This document shows positions 8,528 to 17,371 of a stretch of 64,000 nucleotides of DNA, one piece after another (position 1 is the stretch's first letter; each line of letters opens with the position of its first letter). The translations under genes and the position numbers were made by a program. Below the pieces are notes generated by a model. That model was not told the origin of the DNA. It saw only the letters and a program-made list of their open reading frames with translations, and did not search any database. The stretch is from the NCBI GenBank assembly GCA_965229565.1, contig OZ245888.1:434001-498000 (forward strand), read 5' to 3'. The DNA is from JANQNX01 sp040217095. GTDB taxonomy: Bacteria > Pseudomonadota > Gammaproteobacteria > Eutrophobiales > Eutrophobiaceae.

Positions 8528-8974
8528 CTATTCCGTCAGGATAGAATATAACTCTTCCGGTGTAGTTGCCTTCCTGAGGTTCGTCACGACCGAGTCCTGG
8601 CTGAACATTTCTGCCAGTTTGGCCAGGATTTGTAAATGTTCATCAGTTGCTTCCTCTGGCACTATCAGGGCAAACAACAGGTCAACCGGTTGCTTGTCAC
8701 TTGCATCATAGTCCACTGCATTTTGCAGGCGCAGGAATGCTGCCAGTGTTTTCTTGCCCTGCTGCAAGCGACCGTGAGGAATAGCGATACCCTTGCCAAG
8801 CCCGGTACTGCCGAGCCGCTCCCTTGCCAGCAGGCAATCGTATACCTCGGATTGGGAGGTTGCGCTATCCGAATCGGCAATGGTTTTCGCCAACCTGTCC
8901 AGGGCATCTTTCTTGCTATGACAGTCAGTGTCGCGAATGACACAGTTCAGGGACAGAAAATCTGAAATTTCCAT
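8528..8974 (-). CDS. ptsN: PTS IIA-like nitrogen-regulatory protein EIIA-Ntr
   Basis: EIIA-Ntr is the terminal phosphoacceptor of the nitrogen PTS and controls partners such as potassium transporters and sensor kinases according to its phosphorylation state. The 148-residue protein is a PTS_EIIA_2 domain with the active-site histidine at His67 in GIAIPHGR. It lies between hpf and hprK in the order rpoN-hpf-ptsN that is conserved in proteobacteria. The 30-bp gap to hpf holds a run of nine T residues on the coding strand, directly after the hpf stop. Confidence 0.93.
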   Translation of the reverse strand: MEISDFLSLNCVIRDTDCHSKKDALDRLAKTIADSDSATSQSEVYDCLLARERLGSTGLGKGIAIPHGRLQQGKKTLAAFLRLQNAVDYDASDKQPVDLLFALIVPEEATDEHLQILAKLAEMFSQDSVVTNLRKATTPEELYSILTE

Positions 8975-9004
8975 ACAAACCTTACTACTTAAATTAAAAA
9001 AAAA

Positions 9005-9331
9005 TTATTCTGCTTCTTGATCGCGATGACGACCCTCGCTGCGGTGATGGTCAGTTAACTTTTCCTTGTGCTTTTTAAGCTGTCGGTCGAGTTTATCTAC
9101 CAGGCCATCGATAGCCGCATACATGTCTTCCTGTTCATCATCTGCAAACAGGTTGCCTCGATTAACATGTACCGTAGCTTCAGCTTTTTGTCGTTCTTTT
9201 TCAACTGTCAGAATGACATGAATATTGGTGATATGCTCAAAATGCCTTTCCAGGCGGGCAAACTTACTATCTACATACGATTTCAGTGAGTCTGTAATTT
9301 CCACATGGTGACCGGTAACACTGATTTGCAT
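9005..9331 (-). CDS. hpf: Ribosome hibernation promoting factor, short form
   Basis: HPF binds the small ribosomal subunit and favours inactive 100S dimers when growth slows. The 108-residue sequence is the single sigma-54 modulation/S30AE domain: MQISVTGHHVEITDSLKSYV at the start, NIHVILTVEKERQKAEATVH in the middle and MYAAIDGLVDKLDRQLKKHK near the end. The C-terminal dimerisation domain of long HPF is absent, as usual in gammaproteobacteria. It is directly downstream of rpoN (34-bp gap), the conserved arrangement. Confidence 0.94.
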   Translation of the reverse strand: MQISVTGHHVEITDSLKSYVDSKFARLERHFEHITNIHVILTVEKERQKAEATVHVNRGNLFADDEQEDMYAAIDGLVDKLDRQLKKHKEKLTDHHRSEGRHRDQEAE

Positions 9332-9364
9332 AGTCCACTCCTTGCAGTATTTTCATTGTAATTT

Positions 9365-10852
9365 TCAAGACAGGCGCTTTCTTTCATTGGATGGGGGTAT
9401 AGACATCGCCTCGCGATACTTGGCTACAGTGCGCCGGGCCACGTTAATGCCCTGTTCATCCAGTATCGCGGCAATCTTGCTATCACTTAAAGGTTTATTG
9501 GGTGTTTCTGCACTGATTAATTTTTTTATCAGTGCCCTGATCGCGGTTGACGATGCAGCACCGCCATAATTGGTACTGACGTGGCTGGAGAAAAAATATT
9601 TAAGCTCAAAGATACCGCGAGGCGTGTGCATGTACTTCCTGGTTGTAACACGTGATATTGTTGATTCATGCATACCCAGTGCCTCGGCAACATCATGCAA
9701 AACCAGTGGTTTCATTGCTTCTTCACCGTATTCCAGGAATGCGCGCTGGCGTTCCACAATGCAGGTAGTTACACGCAACAAGGTCTCGCTCCGGCTTCTC
9801 AGGCTTTTGATAAACCAGCGTGCCTCCTGCAGGTGGGACTTTAACGACGCATTATCAGCGCTGTTGTCAGCACGCTTGATCATGTTTGCATAAGTCGAAT
9901 TAATACGCAGGCTGGGCATGGCCTCGGTATTCAACTCAACCTTCCAGACACCTTTATGCTTGCGCACATAGACATCCGGGATCACGTACTCGGTTCGGGT
10001 TTCACTCACCGAGCCGCCCGGACGCGGATTCATCGACTGAATCAGGTTGACCACTTCAGTCAGCCCTTCCCGGTCAAGCTTCATCTTGCGCATCAACTGG
10101 TTGTAGTCATGTGCAGCCAGCAGGTCCAGGTAATTATCAACCAGCATTTGCGCCTCGGCCAGGCACGGCGTTTCAGGGTCACAGTGTCGAAGCTGGATAC
10201 TCAGGCATTCCTTGATGTCCCTGGAACCCACACCAGGCGGGTCCATGGTCTGTATCATGTGCAATACCGCCTGCACTTCCTCGATACCAATGTCATCTTC
10301 ATCCGCGTCATCCTTGTCCTTCACGGACGACAGGATGTCTTCAAGGGAATCTGTCAGGTAGCCATCGTCGTCCAGCGAGTCGATGATGGCCATCGCAATT
10401 ATCTTGTCGGTATCGGATGTGGGAGTCAGGTTTAACTGCCACGCCAGGTGATCGCGCAATGTCTTCTCACTGGTATCCTGGTTTTCGAAACCATCATAAC
10501 CGGCAGAATCGCTGCTGGCCTTGCGGTAACTGACACTACCGTCATATACGTCATCCCAGGCACTGTCGACCGGAAGGTCATCGGGCATGGTTTCACGTTC
10601 CATGGAATTATCTGATGAGGCATCTTCCTGGCTTTCCTTGGCCTGTTGCGACATTTCCTGGGGAGCTTCGCCATTAGCTCGCTCGCGCTCGGCTTCGTTT
10701 TCCTCCATTTCCAGCATCATGTTGGATTCCAGTGCATCCTGGATCTCGGCCTGCAACTCAACGCTGGACAACTGCAACAGCCGTATCGCCTGCTGCAACT
10801 GCGGCGTCATGGTCAGGCTTTGTCCAATCTTGAGTTGTAATGAAGGTTTCAT
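9365..10852 (-). CDS. rpoN: RNA polymerase sigma-54 factor
   Basis: Sigma-54 directs transcription at -24/-12 promoters with enhancer-binding activators. The 495-residue protein has the three expected regions: a Gln/Leu-rich N-terminal region I (MKPSLQLKIGQSLTMTPQLQQAIRLLQLS is the family start), an acidic region II (about 50-125), and region III with the core-binding domain, the helix-turn-helix (LGMHESTISRVTTRKY) and the RpoN box ARRTVAKYRE near the C-terminus. The gene lies between lptB and hpf, the standard order in gammaproteobacteria. Confidence 0.95.
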   Translation of the reverse strand: MKPSLQLKIGQSLTMTPQLQQAIRLLQLSSVELQAEIQDALESNMMLEMEENEAERERANGEAPQEMSQQAKESQEDASSDNSMERETMPDDLPVDSAWDDVYDGSVSYRKASSDSAGYDGFENQDTSEKTLRDHLAWQLNLTPTSDTDKIIAMAIIDSLDDDGYLTDSLEDILSSVKDKDDADEDDIGIEEVQAVLHMIQTMDPPGVGSRDIKECLSIQLRHCDPETPCLAEAQMLVDNYLDLLAAHDYNQLMRKMKLDREGLTEVVNLIQSMNPRPGGSVSETRTEYVIPDVYVRKHKGVWKVELNTEAMPSLRINSTYANMIKRADNSADNASLKSHLQEARWFIKSLRSRSETLLRVTTCIVERQRAFLEYGEEAMKPLVLHDVAEALGMHESTISRVTTRKYMHTPRGIFELKYFFSSHVSTNYGGAASSTAIRALIKKLISAETPNKPLSDSKIAAILDEQGINVARRTVAKYREAMSIPPSNERKRLS

Positions 10853-10906
10853 ATATACAAGTTTAACTTAAATTTCATTCATTTGAATAAAACTGTTTAG
10901 AGTGAA

Positions 10907-11632
10907 TCAAATCTGAAACTGGTCACCAAGATACACTTCCCGTACCTGTGAATTGCTCAGTATTTGCTCCGGTGAGCCTTCTGCAAGGATACGTCCCTCA
11001 CTGACTATGTAGGCACGGTCACAGGTGCCCAGTGTTTCCCTGACGTTATGATCGGTTATGAGAATTCCGATGCCGTGTTCAGAAAGCCGATGAATTAAAT
11101 GCTGAATATCATTGATTGAAATCGGATCGATACCGGCAAAAGGTTCATCCAGCAGTAAAAAGCGGGGCTCCGAGGCAAGTGCTCGCGCAATCTCAAGCCG
11201 CCGACGTTCGCCGCCGGACAGGCTCATGCCCAGGTTGTCGCGCAGGTGGGTAATATGAAACTCCTGAAGCAGGTATTCCAGTCGCTGCTCGGCCTCTTCC
11301 GGCTGATCCGGCAGACGCATCTCCAGGATGGCCATGATATTTTCTGCGACAGTGAGCTTTTTGAAAACCGATGCCTCCTGCGGCAGGTAGCCGAGGCCAA
11401 GGTGCGAACGTTGATCCATGCTCAGGCTACTGATCTCACGGTCGTCGATATAAATCTCGCCAGCATCTGACTGCACCAGTCCCACAATCATATAGAAACT
11501 GGTCGTCTTTCCGGCACCATTGGGACCTAGCAGGCCAACTACTTCCCCACTGGTCACGTTTACGCTGACATCGGTAACGACTTTCCTGGAGCGATAGCTC
11601 TTGGATAATTGGCGTGCGGACAAGGTACTCAT
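10907..11632 (-). CDS. lptB: LPS export ABC transporter ATPase LptB
   Basis: LptB powers extraction of lipopolysaccharide from the inner membrane in the LptB2FGC complex. The 241-residue ABC ATPase shows Walker A GPNGAGKT, the LSGGERRRLEIARAL signature and Walker B FLLLDEPFAGIDP. The start at 11632 (MSTLSARQLSKSYRSRKVV) fits family starts; an upstream ATG would add eleven residues. It follows lptA by 77 bp and precedes rpoN, as in E. coli. lptF and lptG are not in the window. Confidence 0.94.
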   Translation of the reverse strand: MSTLSARQLSKSYRSRKVVTDVSVNVTSGEVVGLLGPNGAGKTTSFYMIVGLVQSDAGEIYIDDREISSLSMDQRSHLGLGYLPQEASVFKKLTVAENIMAILEMRLPDQPEEAEQRLEYLLQEFHITHLRDNLGMSLSGGERRRLEIARALASEPRFLLLDEPFAGIDPISINDIQHLIHRLSEHGIGILITDHNVRETLGTCDRAYIVSEGRILAEGSPEQILSNSQVREVYLGDQFQI

Positions 11633-11709
11633 AGCATTCGTCTGTGGTTCAACCCGCGCAGGCAACGCTTGACCAGTTCATCCGGCTAAGGGTAAAGCGA
11701 ATCGGGTTG

Positions 11710-12243
11710 TTACTCTTCCTCTTTCTTTTTCTTGATAATTAATTTGACGCGTTCGCCTTCCTTCGGTTTTGCATCCTTGTCATCTATTGTTGTTGTGGTT
11801 CTGCTTTGGGCCTTTGCCTGGTTAGTTATCGTGTCATATTCAATACGGTCACCGCTGAGTCGCATCCCCTCCTGCGTCACCAGTGCCTCATCAATAAGAA
11901 TCACATAATCCTTTAGTGCATAATACTCCATACGTAGCGACTCGGCTTCGTCATATACTTCACTGTCGTCAGGCAACTGCCTGTAGGTTGCAGGCTTGCC
12001 TTCCATGACGACCAGTTCCATATCATCATTATCATCAAAATAAACGGTCATGATATCTCCCGTCATGCGTATGCTCCCCTGCACGACAATCACATCACCG
12101 CGATAGATCGATATCCCTTTTACATCATCCATCTCGGCGCTATCGGCTTCAATCTCTATATCCTGTTGTTTGTCAGTAGACAGTGCCAGTGAAATTTGAC
12201 TGAAACACAATAACGATAAGACAAGCAGTAATTTATTCTGCAT
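11710..12243 (-). CDS. lptA: LPS transport periplasmic protein LptA
   Basis: LptA forms the periplasmic bridge that carries LPS from LptC to the outer-membrane LptD. The 177-residue sequence has a signal peptide (MQNKLLLVLSLLCFSQISLA) and the OstA-like beta-jellyroll with IEIEADSAEMDDVKGISIYRG at its start; the tail is rich in Lys and Glu. The start at 12243 is chosen because it opens the signal peptide. This start lies inside the last codons of lptC (11-bp overlap), so translation is probably coupled. Confidence 0.91.
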   Translation of the reverse strand: MQNKLLLVLSLLCFSQISLALSTDKQQDIEIEADSAEMDDVKGISIYRGDVIVVQGSIRMTGDIMTVYFDDNDDMELVVMEGKPATYRQLPDDSEVYDEAESLRMEYYALKDYVILIDEALVTQEGMRLSGDRIEYDTITNQAKAQSRTTTTIDDKDAKPKEGERVKLIIKKKKEEE

Positions 12244-12808
12244 TTTTTGGCTCGATAGTAGTGTGTACATTGCTAAGAAACTCAAGTCGTTGTTCTGCCA
12301 TGTAGGCTCGCATCCCTACCGAATTGGTAACCATGCGTTTTCTAATCAGTGTCGCCGAATTATCCGTCTCGGCATAGTCTTCCTTAACCAGTACCCTGGC
12401 GTCGTCAGCAATAACTTCCAGTTCAAGATTGCCTGCCGCGTCATTCTGATGCAGGTACACGTTCCCGGATAACAGGATCACTTCATTATTGGACGTGACC
12501 CAGCCCTTATCAGAACGTACATTGATAGGTGGCTTGGATTCCTGGAATATTTCCATTCGTGGCTGGTGTAACTCGGTCGTATCATCGTCCGGATAGTGGG
12601 CCATGTATTCAGCAGTAATCCGGTTTTTAGGCAAGCCATCCAGGTTCATTGTCAGTGTGGTAAAATTTTCCATGTAGTAGTCAGGATACTGTGCCAGGTC
12701 CCGCAGCGCGACCTCTTCTTCCTCGGTGATTGAGCGAAGTACCCAGTAACTTACTCCGGCTGCAATCGCCAGTATCACTGCCAGTCTACGCCTGTTTAAA
12801 AACATCAT
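12233..12808 (-). CDS. lptC: LPS export system protein LptC
   Basis: LptC is a bitopic inner-membrane protein that passes LPS from LptBFG to LptA. The 191-residue protein has an N-terminal membrane anchor (about 8-24, LAVILAIAAGVSYWVL) followed by a periplasmic domain with YYMENFTTLTMNLDGLP and the LSGNVYLHQ strand typical of the YrbK family. It lies between kdsC (26-bp gap) and lptA (11-bp overlap), the conserved kdsD-kdsC-lptC-lptA-lptB order. Confidence 0.91.
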   Translation of the reverse strand: MMFLNRRRLAVILAIAAGVSYWVLRSITEEEEVALRDLAQYPDYYMENFTTLTMNLDGLPKNRITAEYMAHYPDDDTTELHQPRMEIFQESKPPINVRSDKGWVTSNNEVILLSGNVYLHQNDAAGNLELEVIADDARVLVKEDYAETDNSATLIRKRMVTNSVGMRAYMAEQRLEFLSNVHTTIEPKNAE

Positions 12809-12834
12809 ATTCGCCAGTCATCTCGGCGAGCAAA

Positions 12835-13380
12835 TTACTCTGTCACCAGGTACGACTGCATTTTCGTGTCAAAACTTCCCTGTGCCCGCATGATCGTTTC
12901 ACATACTTCTCGCACCGCACCCTGGCCGCCACGGTTTTCTGTTACCCAGTGTGCATGTTCTCGCACGAAAGGATGCGCATCGTTGACCGCGATGGCCAAA
13001 CCAACACGACCCATGGCCGGCAGATCGATAACATCATCACCAACATAAGCCACCATGTCGGGAGTCAAAGACAGTTCCTCAAGCAGACTCAGCAGTCGCG
13101 CACCCTTGTCTTTTTCACCCTGGTATACATATTTGATACCCAGCTGTGCCATTCGTTCAGCGACGATATTCGAGGTTCGCGCAGTAATGACCGCGATCTG
13201 GCATCCGCTCTCCAGCAGCATAACCAGACCATGGCCGTCACGAACATGAAAACACTTGTACTCGTTGCCACTCTCGCCAAGTATTAACTGGCCGTTGGTT
13301 AATACACCATCGACATCAAACACGGCCAGCTTAATGCTGGCTGCCTTCTGCATGTAAGCATCATGATCCAGTTGGCTCAT
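12835..13380 (-). CDS. kdsC: 3-deoxy-D-manno-octulosonate 8-phosphate phosphatase KdsC
   Basis: KdsC removes phosphate from Kdo-8-phosphate in the synthesis of the LPS inner core. The 181-residue protein is a cap-less HAD phosphatase: motif I FDVDGVLTNG (nucleophile Asp), motif II ITARTS and motif IV YVGDDVIDLPAMGRVGLAIA are present. Its start overlaps the kdsD stop by four bases (ATGA), so the pair is translationally coupled. Length is normal. Confidence 0.94.
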   Translation of the reverse strand: MSQLDHDAYMQKAASIKLAVFDVDGVLTNGQLILGESGNEYKCFHVRDGHGLVMLLESGCQIAVITARTSNIVAERMAQLGIKYVYQGEKDKGARLLSLLEELSLTPDMVAYVGDDVIDLPAMGRVGLAIAVNDAHPFVREHAHWVTENRGGQGAVREVCETIMRAQGSFDTKMQSYLVTE

Positions 13381-14357
13381 ACGACACGCGCCCGCAACAG
13401 ATCATGCATATTCAGTATTCCTACCAGTTTTTCATTTTCATCAACAACCAACAGCGCATTGATACGCTGTGTCTCCATTAGCGACAATGCCGAGGCAGCC
13501 AGTTCTTCCCGGCGTATGGTTTTACCATGCGGAGTCATGACGTCGGTAATGCGACAGGTTTTAATATCAATATCCGCATCCAGTGCTCGTCTGACATCTC
13601 CATCAGTAAAAATACCCAGCACATTATCGTGTTTGTCCATGATAGTAGTAACGCCAAGTCCTTTTTCACTCATTTCCAGTAGCGTGTCGCGAAAGCTTGC
13701 GTCTTCATATACCCGGGGTATCTCATCACCAGTATGCATGATATCGCTGACATGTAATAACAGGCGTCGACCAAGACTGCCGCCAGGATGCGACAGGGCA
13801 AAATCATTCTCACTGAAACCACGCGCATCAAGTAGTGCAATGGCTATCGCATCGCCCATTACCAGGGTGGCAGTAGTACTCGATGTCGGGGCAAGGCCAA
13901 GAGGACAGGCTTCCTTGTCAACACTGACATCTATATTGACATTGGCTGCCTGGGCCAGTGTTGATTCGGAATTACCGGTCAGCGTAATCATGGGCGTATT
14001 TAATCGTTTTATAACCGGTAACAGGGCGATAACTTCATCGGTCTCACCAGAATTGGAAAGCACCAGCACCACATCCTGCGCGGTTATCATACCCAGGTCG
14101 CCATGACTGGCCTCTCCCGGGTGCACGAAAAACGCGGGGGTCCCGGTACTCGCGAGTGTCGCCGCAATCTTGTTGCCTATGTGACCGGATTTACCCATGC
14201 CAATAACCACGACCCTGCCCTCGCACTGCAGGATAATCCGGCAGGCCTCAACAAAATTCTTATCCATGCGTTTGCGCAGTGCGGCAACGGCCTGCCCCTC
14301 GGTATCAATGACAGCCTTGCCGAGCGCGATCAATTTTTCATGGCTGGGTTCTTTCAT
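13377..14357 (-). CDS. kdsD: Arabinose-5-phosphate isomerase KdsD
   Basis: KdsD converts ribulose 5-phosphate to arabinose 5-phosphate, the first step toward Kdo. The 326-residue protein has an N-terminal SIS sugar-isomerase domain (GMGKSGHIGNKIAATLASTG and the FVHPGEASHGDLGM segment) and two C-terminal CBS domains (about 205-326). It overlaps kdsC by four bases and follows the Na+/Ca2+ exchanger gene by about 12 bp, as yrbG-kdsD-kdsC in E. coli. Confidence 0.94.
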   Translation of the reverse strand: MKEPSHEKLIALGKAVIDTEGQAVAALRKRMDKNFVEACRIILQCEGRVVVIGMGKSGHIGNKIAATLASTGTPAFFVHPGEASHGDLGMITAQDVVLVLSNSGETDEVIALLPVIKRLNTPMITLTGNSESTLAQAANVNIDVSVDKEACPLGLAPTSSTTATLVMGDAIAIALLDARGFSENDFALSHPGGSLGRRLLLHVSDIMHTGDEIPRVYEDASFRDTLLEMSEKGLGVTTIMDKHDNVLGIFTDGDVRRALDADIDIKTCRITDVMTPHGKTIRREELAASALSLMETQRINALLVVDENEKLVGILNMHDLLRARVV

Positions 14358-14369
14358 GACTTTCTCTGC

Positions 14370-15341
14370 TCAAGCGCCAGGAACGCTTTGTACGTACAAT
14401 ACATATTGATAACCAAAAAAGCATGCTAATAATAGCGCACCTTCAATTCGCAGCAGCTTATTCTTCTTCGTGGCGAATAGCATCAGCGCCAGCAGCACCG
14501 TAAGGCCAATCATAACCGGGAAGTCGCGATACAATACTGCGTCTTCAAACTTGTCAGGATGTATAAGCGCCGGGATACCAAGTACTGCCAACATATTAAA
14601 CATATTCGAACCGATGATATTACCGATAGCGATATCCGCCTCTTTTTTCTTGAGGCTGGCAATGGATGCCGCCAGTTCCGGCAAACTTGTGCCAATTGCA
14701 ACAATTGTCAAGCCGATCACCAGGTCAGAAACACCGAAGTGAGCGGCAATATCAACAGCACCTCGCACCAGCAGATCAGCGCCGATCAATAACATGGTAA
14801 GACCGACCACCAGTTTGAAACTCGCCTTGCCGGCAGATTCCGGCTCGGTGAACTCGCCCTCGTACTCCTTTAACAGTGGATCACGTTTCGACACGTGTTT
14901 GGCTATCCAGACTATCCAGCCCATTGATATCACCAGGCAAACCAGTAACACAAACCCATCCAGTCGATCCATGCTGCCATCAAGCAACAGGAACAAGGCG
15001 ATAAATATAGAGGCGAACAGCAGTGCAAACTCGCTTCTAAGCGTCCTGGACTGAACAGTAATTGGAATTAACAGGATACTGACTGCCAACACCAGGCTGA
15101 TATTGGTGATATTGGAACCAAGTGCATTACCGATGGCAATCGCAGACTTTTCATTCCAGGCGGCGATTGAGCCAACAATCATCTCTGGTGCCGAGGTGGC
15201 AAAACCGACGACGGTAAGACCAATCATCAACGATGACATTCCCAGTATGCGGGCAATACTCGCAGCGCCTTCTACAAATACATCGGCACCATAAACCAGT
15301 AGTGCCAGGCCAAAAATAATAAACAAACAAGAAAGCAACAT
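14370..15341 (-). CDS. yrbG: Calcium/sodium antiporter (YrbG family)
   Basis: This 323-residue inner-membrane protein belongs to the K+-dependent or independent Na+/Ca2+ exchanger family (CaCA). It has two homologous halves of about five helices, each with the ion-binding alpha repeat: GFATSAPEMIVGSIAAWN with GNALGSNITNISLVL in the first half, and AIGTSLPELAASIASLKKKE with GNIIGSNMFNMLAVLG in the second. Position upstream of kdsD matches yrbG. The transported ion is inferred from the family. It opens the minus-strand LPS gene cluster. Confidence 0.9.
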   Translation of the reverse strand: MLLSCLFIIFGLALLVYGADVFVEGAASIARILGMSSLMIGLTVVGFATSAPEMIVGSIAAWNEKSAIAIGNALGSNITNISLVLAVSILLIPITVQSRTLRSEFALLFASIFIALFLLLDGSMDRLDGFVLLVCLVISMGWIVWIAKHVSKRDPLLKEYEGEFTEPESAGKASFKLVVGLTMLLIGADLLVRGAVDIAAHFGVSDLVIGLTIVAIGTSLPELAASIASLKKKEADIAIGNIIGSNMFNMLAVLGIPALIHPDKFEDAVLYRDFPVMIGLTVLLALMLFATKKNKLLRIEGALLLACFFGYQYVLYVQSVPGA

Positions 15342-15460
15342 CTGCCGCTAAATCCTTTAAACTATTATCAAATTAATTAATGATGCCAGAATCGGGCTAG
15401 GCTGAAAAACCGACCGGCCATACAATGAACTACTATTGTTAATCTTCTTACCCAATTTCT

Positions 15461-16462
15461 ATGTCCCAGCGTCAACAAGCACGAGCTGAATGGTTAAAGA
15501 CAATACTTGAGACGGATTCGTTCAGGCTTACCCCTGCCTCGGAAGATGCCAGCTTCCGCTCCTATCATCGTGTGTCGTTACCGGACAGTAGTTACATACT
15601 CATGGATGCACCACCGGAACAGGAGGACTGCAATCCTTTTATTGATATTACCGGCCGATTACTGGCCTGCGACGTCAATGTCCCGATAATACATGAACAG
15701 GATTTACAGCAAGGGTTCCTGTTGCTCAGCGATCTTGGCAATGAACAATATCTTTCCCGTCTAGACAGTACCGCCGCCGACAAATTATATAAAGCTGCTA
15801 TAGACTCGCTCGTCAGGTTTCAACTTTCTGCCTGCACCAATGGACTGCCAGCATATGATAAGACATTACTGGTAAACGAGATGAATTTATTCCCGGACTG
15901 GCTGTTGTGCAGGTATCTCGATATCAAACTGAGCAATGAAGAACAGCAGGCACTGGCAGAGATATTTGCCTTACTGGTCGACAATGCCATACAGCAACCA
16001 CAGGTCTTTGTGCACAGGGACTATCATTCACGCAACCTGATGCTTGATGGCGATAATCCGCCCGGAATTGTTGATTATCAGGATGCGGTCGTCGGCCCAC
16101 TCAGTTATGACCTGGTATCGTTATTAAAGGATAGTTATATCAACTGGCCCCCGGAGCAACGACAACATTGGATTGACTATTACCTGGAACAGCTGGCACA
16201 TGCCGACCAGGGCAAGAGGCCTGAGCCAGCCCTGTTCAAGCGCTGGTTTGACCTGATGGGCGTGCAACGTGAACTGAAGGTGGGTGGAATTTTTGCAAGA
16301 CTGTACCTGCGTGATGGCAAAGTCGGCTTCCTTAAAGACATCCCGCGCACCCTCGCCTACATTACCGAGCTTGGCGACGATTACCCGGAGCTGGTCAACC
16401 TGGTCAACTTACTCGATAAACGCGTACTACCAGGCCTGGAGCAGAAATTATGCGGGCAATGA
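15461..16462 (+). CDS. amgK: Aminoglycoside phosphotransferase-like kinase, probably MurNAc/GlcNAc anomeric kinase AmgK
   Basis: The 333-residue protein has the kinase-like fold of the APH family: catalytic loop VHRDYHSRNLMLDG and metal-binding IVDYQDAVVGPLSYDLVSLL. In Pseudomonas AmgK phosphorylates N-acetylmuramic acid at C1, and MurU then makes UDP-MurNAc, bypassing de novo synthesis and giving fosfomycin tolerance. The downstream gene here is MurU-like and overlaps by 13 bp, which supports the AmgK name over generic aminoglycoside kinase. It is transcribed divergently from the LPS block. Confidence 0.88.
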   Translation: MSQRQQARAEWLKTILETDSFRLTPASEDASFRSYHRVSLPDSSYILMDAPPEQEDCNPFIDITGRLLACDVNVPIIHEQDLQQGFLLLSDLGNEQYLSRLDSTAADKLYKAAIDSLVRFQLSACTNGLPAYDKTLLVNEMNLFPDWLLCRYLDIKLSNEEQQALAEIFALLVDNAIQQPQVFVHRDYHSRNLMLDGDNPPGIVDYQDAVVGPLSYDLVSLLKDSYINWPPEQRQHWIDYYLEQLAHADQGKRPEPALFKRWFDLMGVQRELKVGGIFARLYLRDGKVGFLKDIPRTLAYITELGDDYPELVNLVNLLDKRVLPGLEQKLCGQ

Positions 16463-17115
16463 TACTGGCAGCCGGCCGCGGCGAACGCATGCGACCACTT
16501 ACTGACAGGGTTCCGAAACCGCTACTTGAAGTTGGCAAAAAACCCCTTATCCAGCATCAGCTCGAGGCACTGCGCCGGGCCGGTATCGCCGAGTTCGTCA
16601 TTAACGTTGCCGGCCTCGGCAACCAGATATGTGACTACCTGGGTGACGGCAGCAGGTTTGACGTCAACATTACCTACTCCAACGAGGGTAACGAACCGCT
16701 GGAAACAGCGGGAGGAATCATCAAGGTACTGGACTTCTTTCAGCAACAACCCTTTGTCGTGACCAATGCTGATATCTACACCGAGTTTGATTACCGTGAC
16801 CTCCCAGAAACACTGGATTCAGATGCGCATCTCGTGCTTGTCAATAACCCGCCGCATCATCCAGACGGCGATTTTTCCTTGCAAGCGGACAAGCTTGGTT
16901 TAAGCGGGGAAACCAGGTTCACTTTCAGCGGCATCGGTGTCTACCAGCCCAGGCTGTTTGCAGGGCTGACGCCCGGACACCGTAAACTGGCCCCCATCCT
17001 CTATGAAGCGGCCGCACAGGGCCGTATTAACGGCCAGCTATATACAGGCTACTGGAACGACATCGGCACGCCCGATCGCCTGGCAGAGGTTAACAAGGCT
17101 TTATCTGGCGCGTAG
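16450..17115 (+). CDS. murU: N-acetylmuramate alpha-1-phosphate uridylyltransferase MurU
   Basis: The 221-residue nucleotidyltransferase begins MRAMILAAGRGERMRPLT followed by VPKPLLEVGKKPLI, the sugar-phosphate nucleotidyltransferase signature, with FVVTNADIYTEFD for the metal site and GYWNDIGTPDRL at the C-terminus. It has no C-terminal acetyltransferase domain, so it is MurU or a similar short enzyme rather than GlmU. Overlap with amgK implies coupled expression and a role in recycling cell-wall MurNAc into UDP-MurNAc. Confidence 0.9.
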   Translation: MRAMILAAGRGERMRPLTDRVPKPLLEVGKKPLIQHQLEALRRAGIAEFVINVAGLGNQICDYLGDGSRFDVNITYSNEGNEPLETAGGIIKVLDFFQQQPFVVTNADIYTEFDYRDLPETLDSDAHLVLVNNPPHHPDGDFSLQADKLGLSGETRFTFSGIGVYQPRLFAGLTPGHRKLAPILYEAAAQGRINGQLYTGYWNDIGTPDRLAEVNKALSGA

Positions 17116-17234
17116 TAAATACTAACTAGCCATGCCCTTGCCGGCATTACAATCAGCCTCAATACAGGGCCTGGCAGGATGTCCGGAACATAAATCCTTC
17201 AATTGTTGCAGTGCAATATCACGTGTGATAAAGT

Positions 17235-17300
17235 TTGCGCAACTATTCGTACTAAATCCTATATATAGCGTTTTTTTAAAATCTAACCGCTATATATAGC
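17235..17300 (+). promoter_or_regulatory. Promoter region with two palindromic CTATATATAG boxes
   Basis: The 10-bp palindrome CTATATATAG occurs at 17259-17268 and again at 17290-17299, 31 bp apart, about three helical turns. With neighbouring bases the two also form a 12-bp inverted repeat (17259-17270 with 17288-17299). A weak sigma-70-like promoter (TTGCGC at 17235 and TATATA at 17260, spacing 19) overlaps the first box. The arrangement would suit cooperative binding of a dimeric repressor or a cruciform-prone AT element upstream of the transglycosylase gene. Confidence 0.45.
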
Positions 17301-17371
17301 TAATTTCCCCTTACCAAGCTATGATGCCGGTCACAAAACAGCGGAGTCTGGTTTTGGTGGGTCTGTTACTT

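Noticed and set aside
8996..9004. Run of nine A (T on the minus strand) after hpf as a terminator
   Set aside because: No stem-loop precedes the T-run, and ptsN follows closely; it may only affect polymerase slippage.
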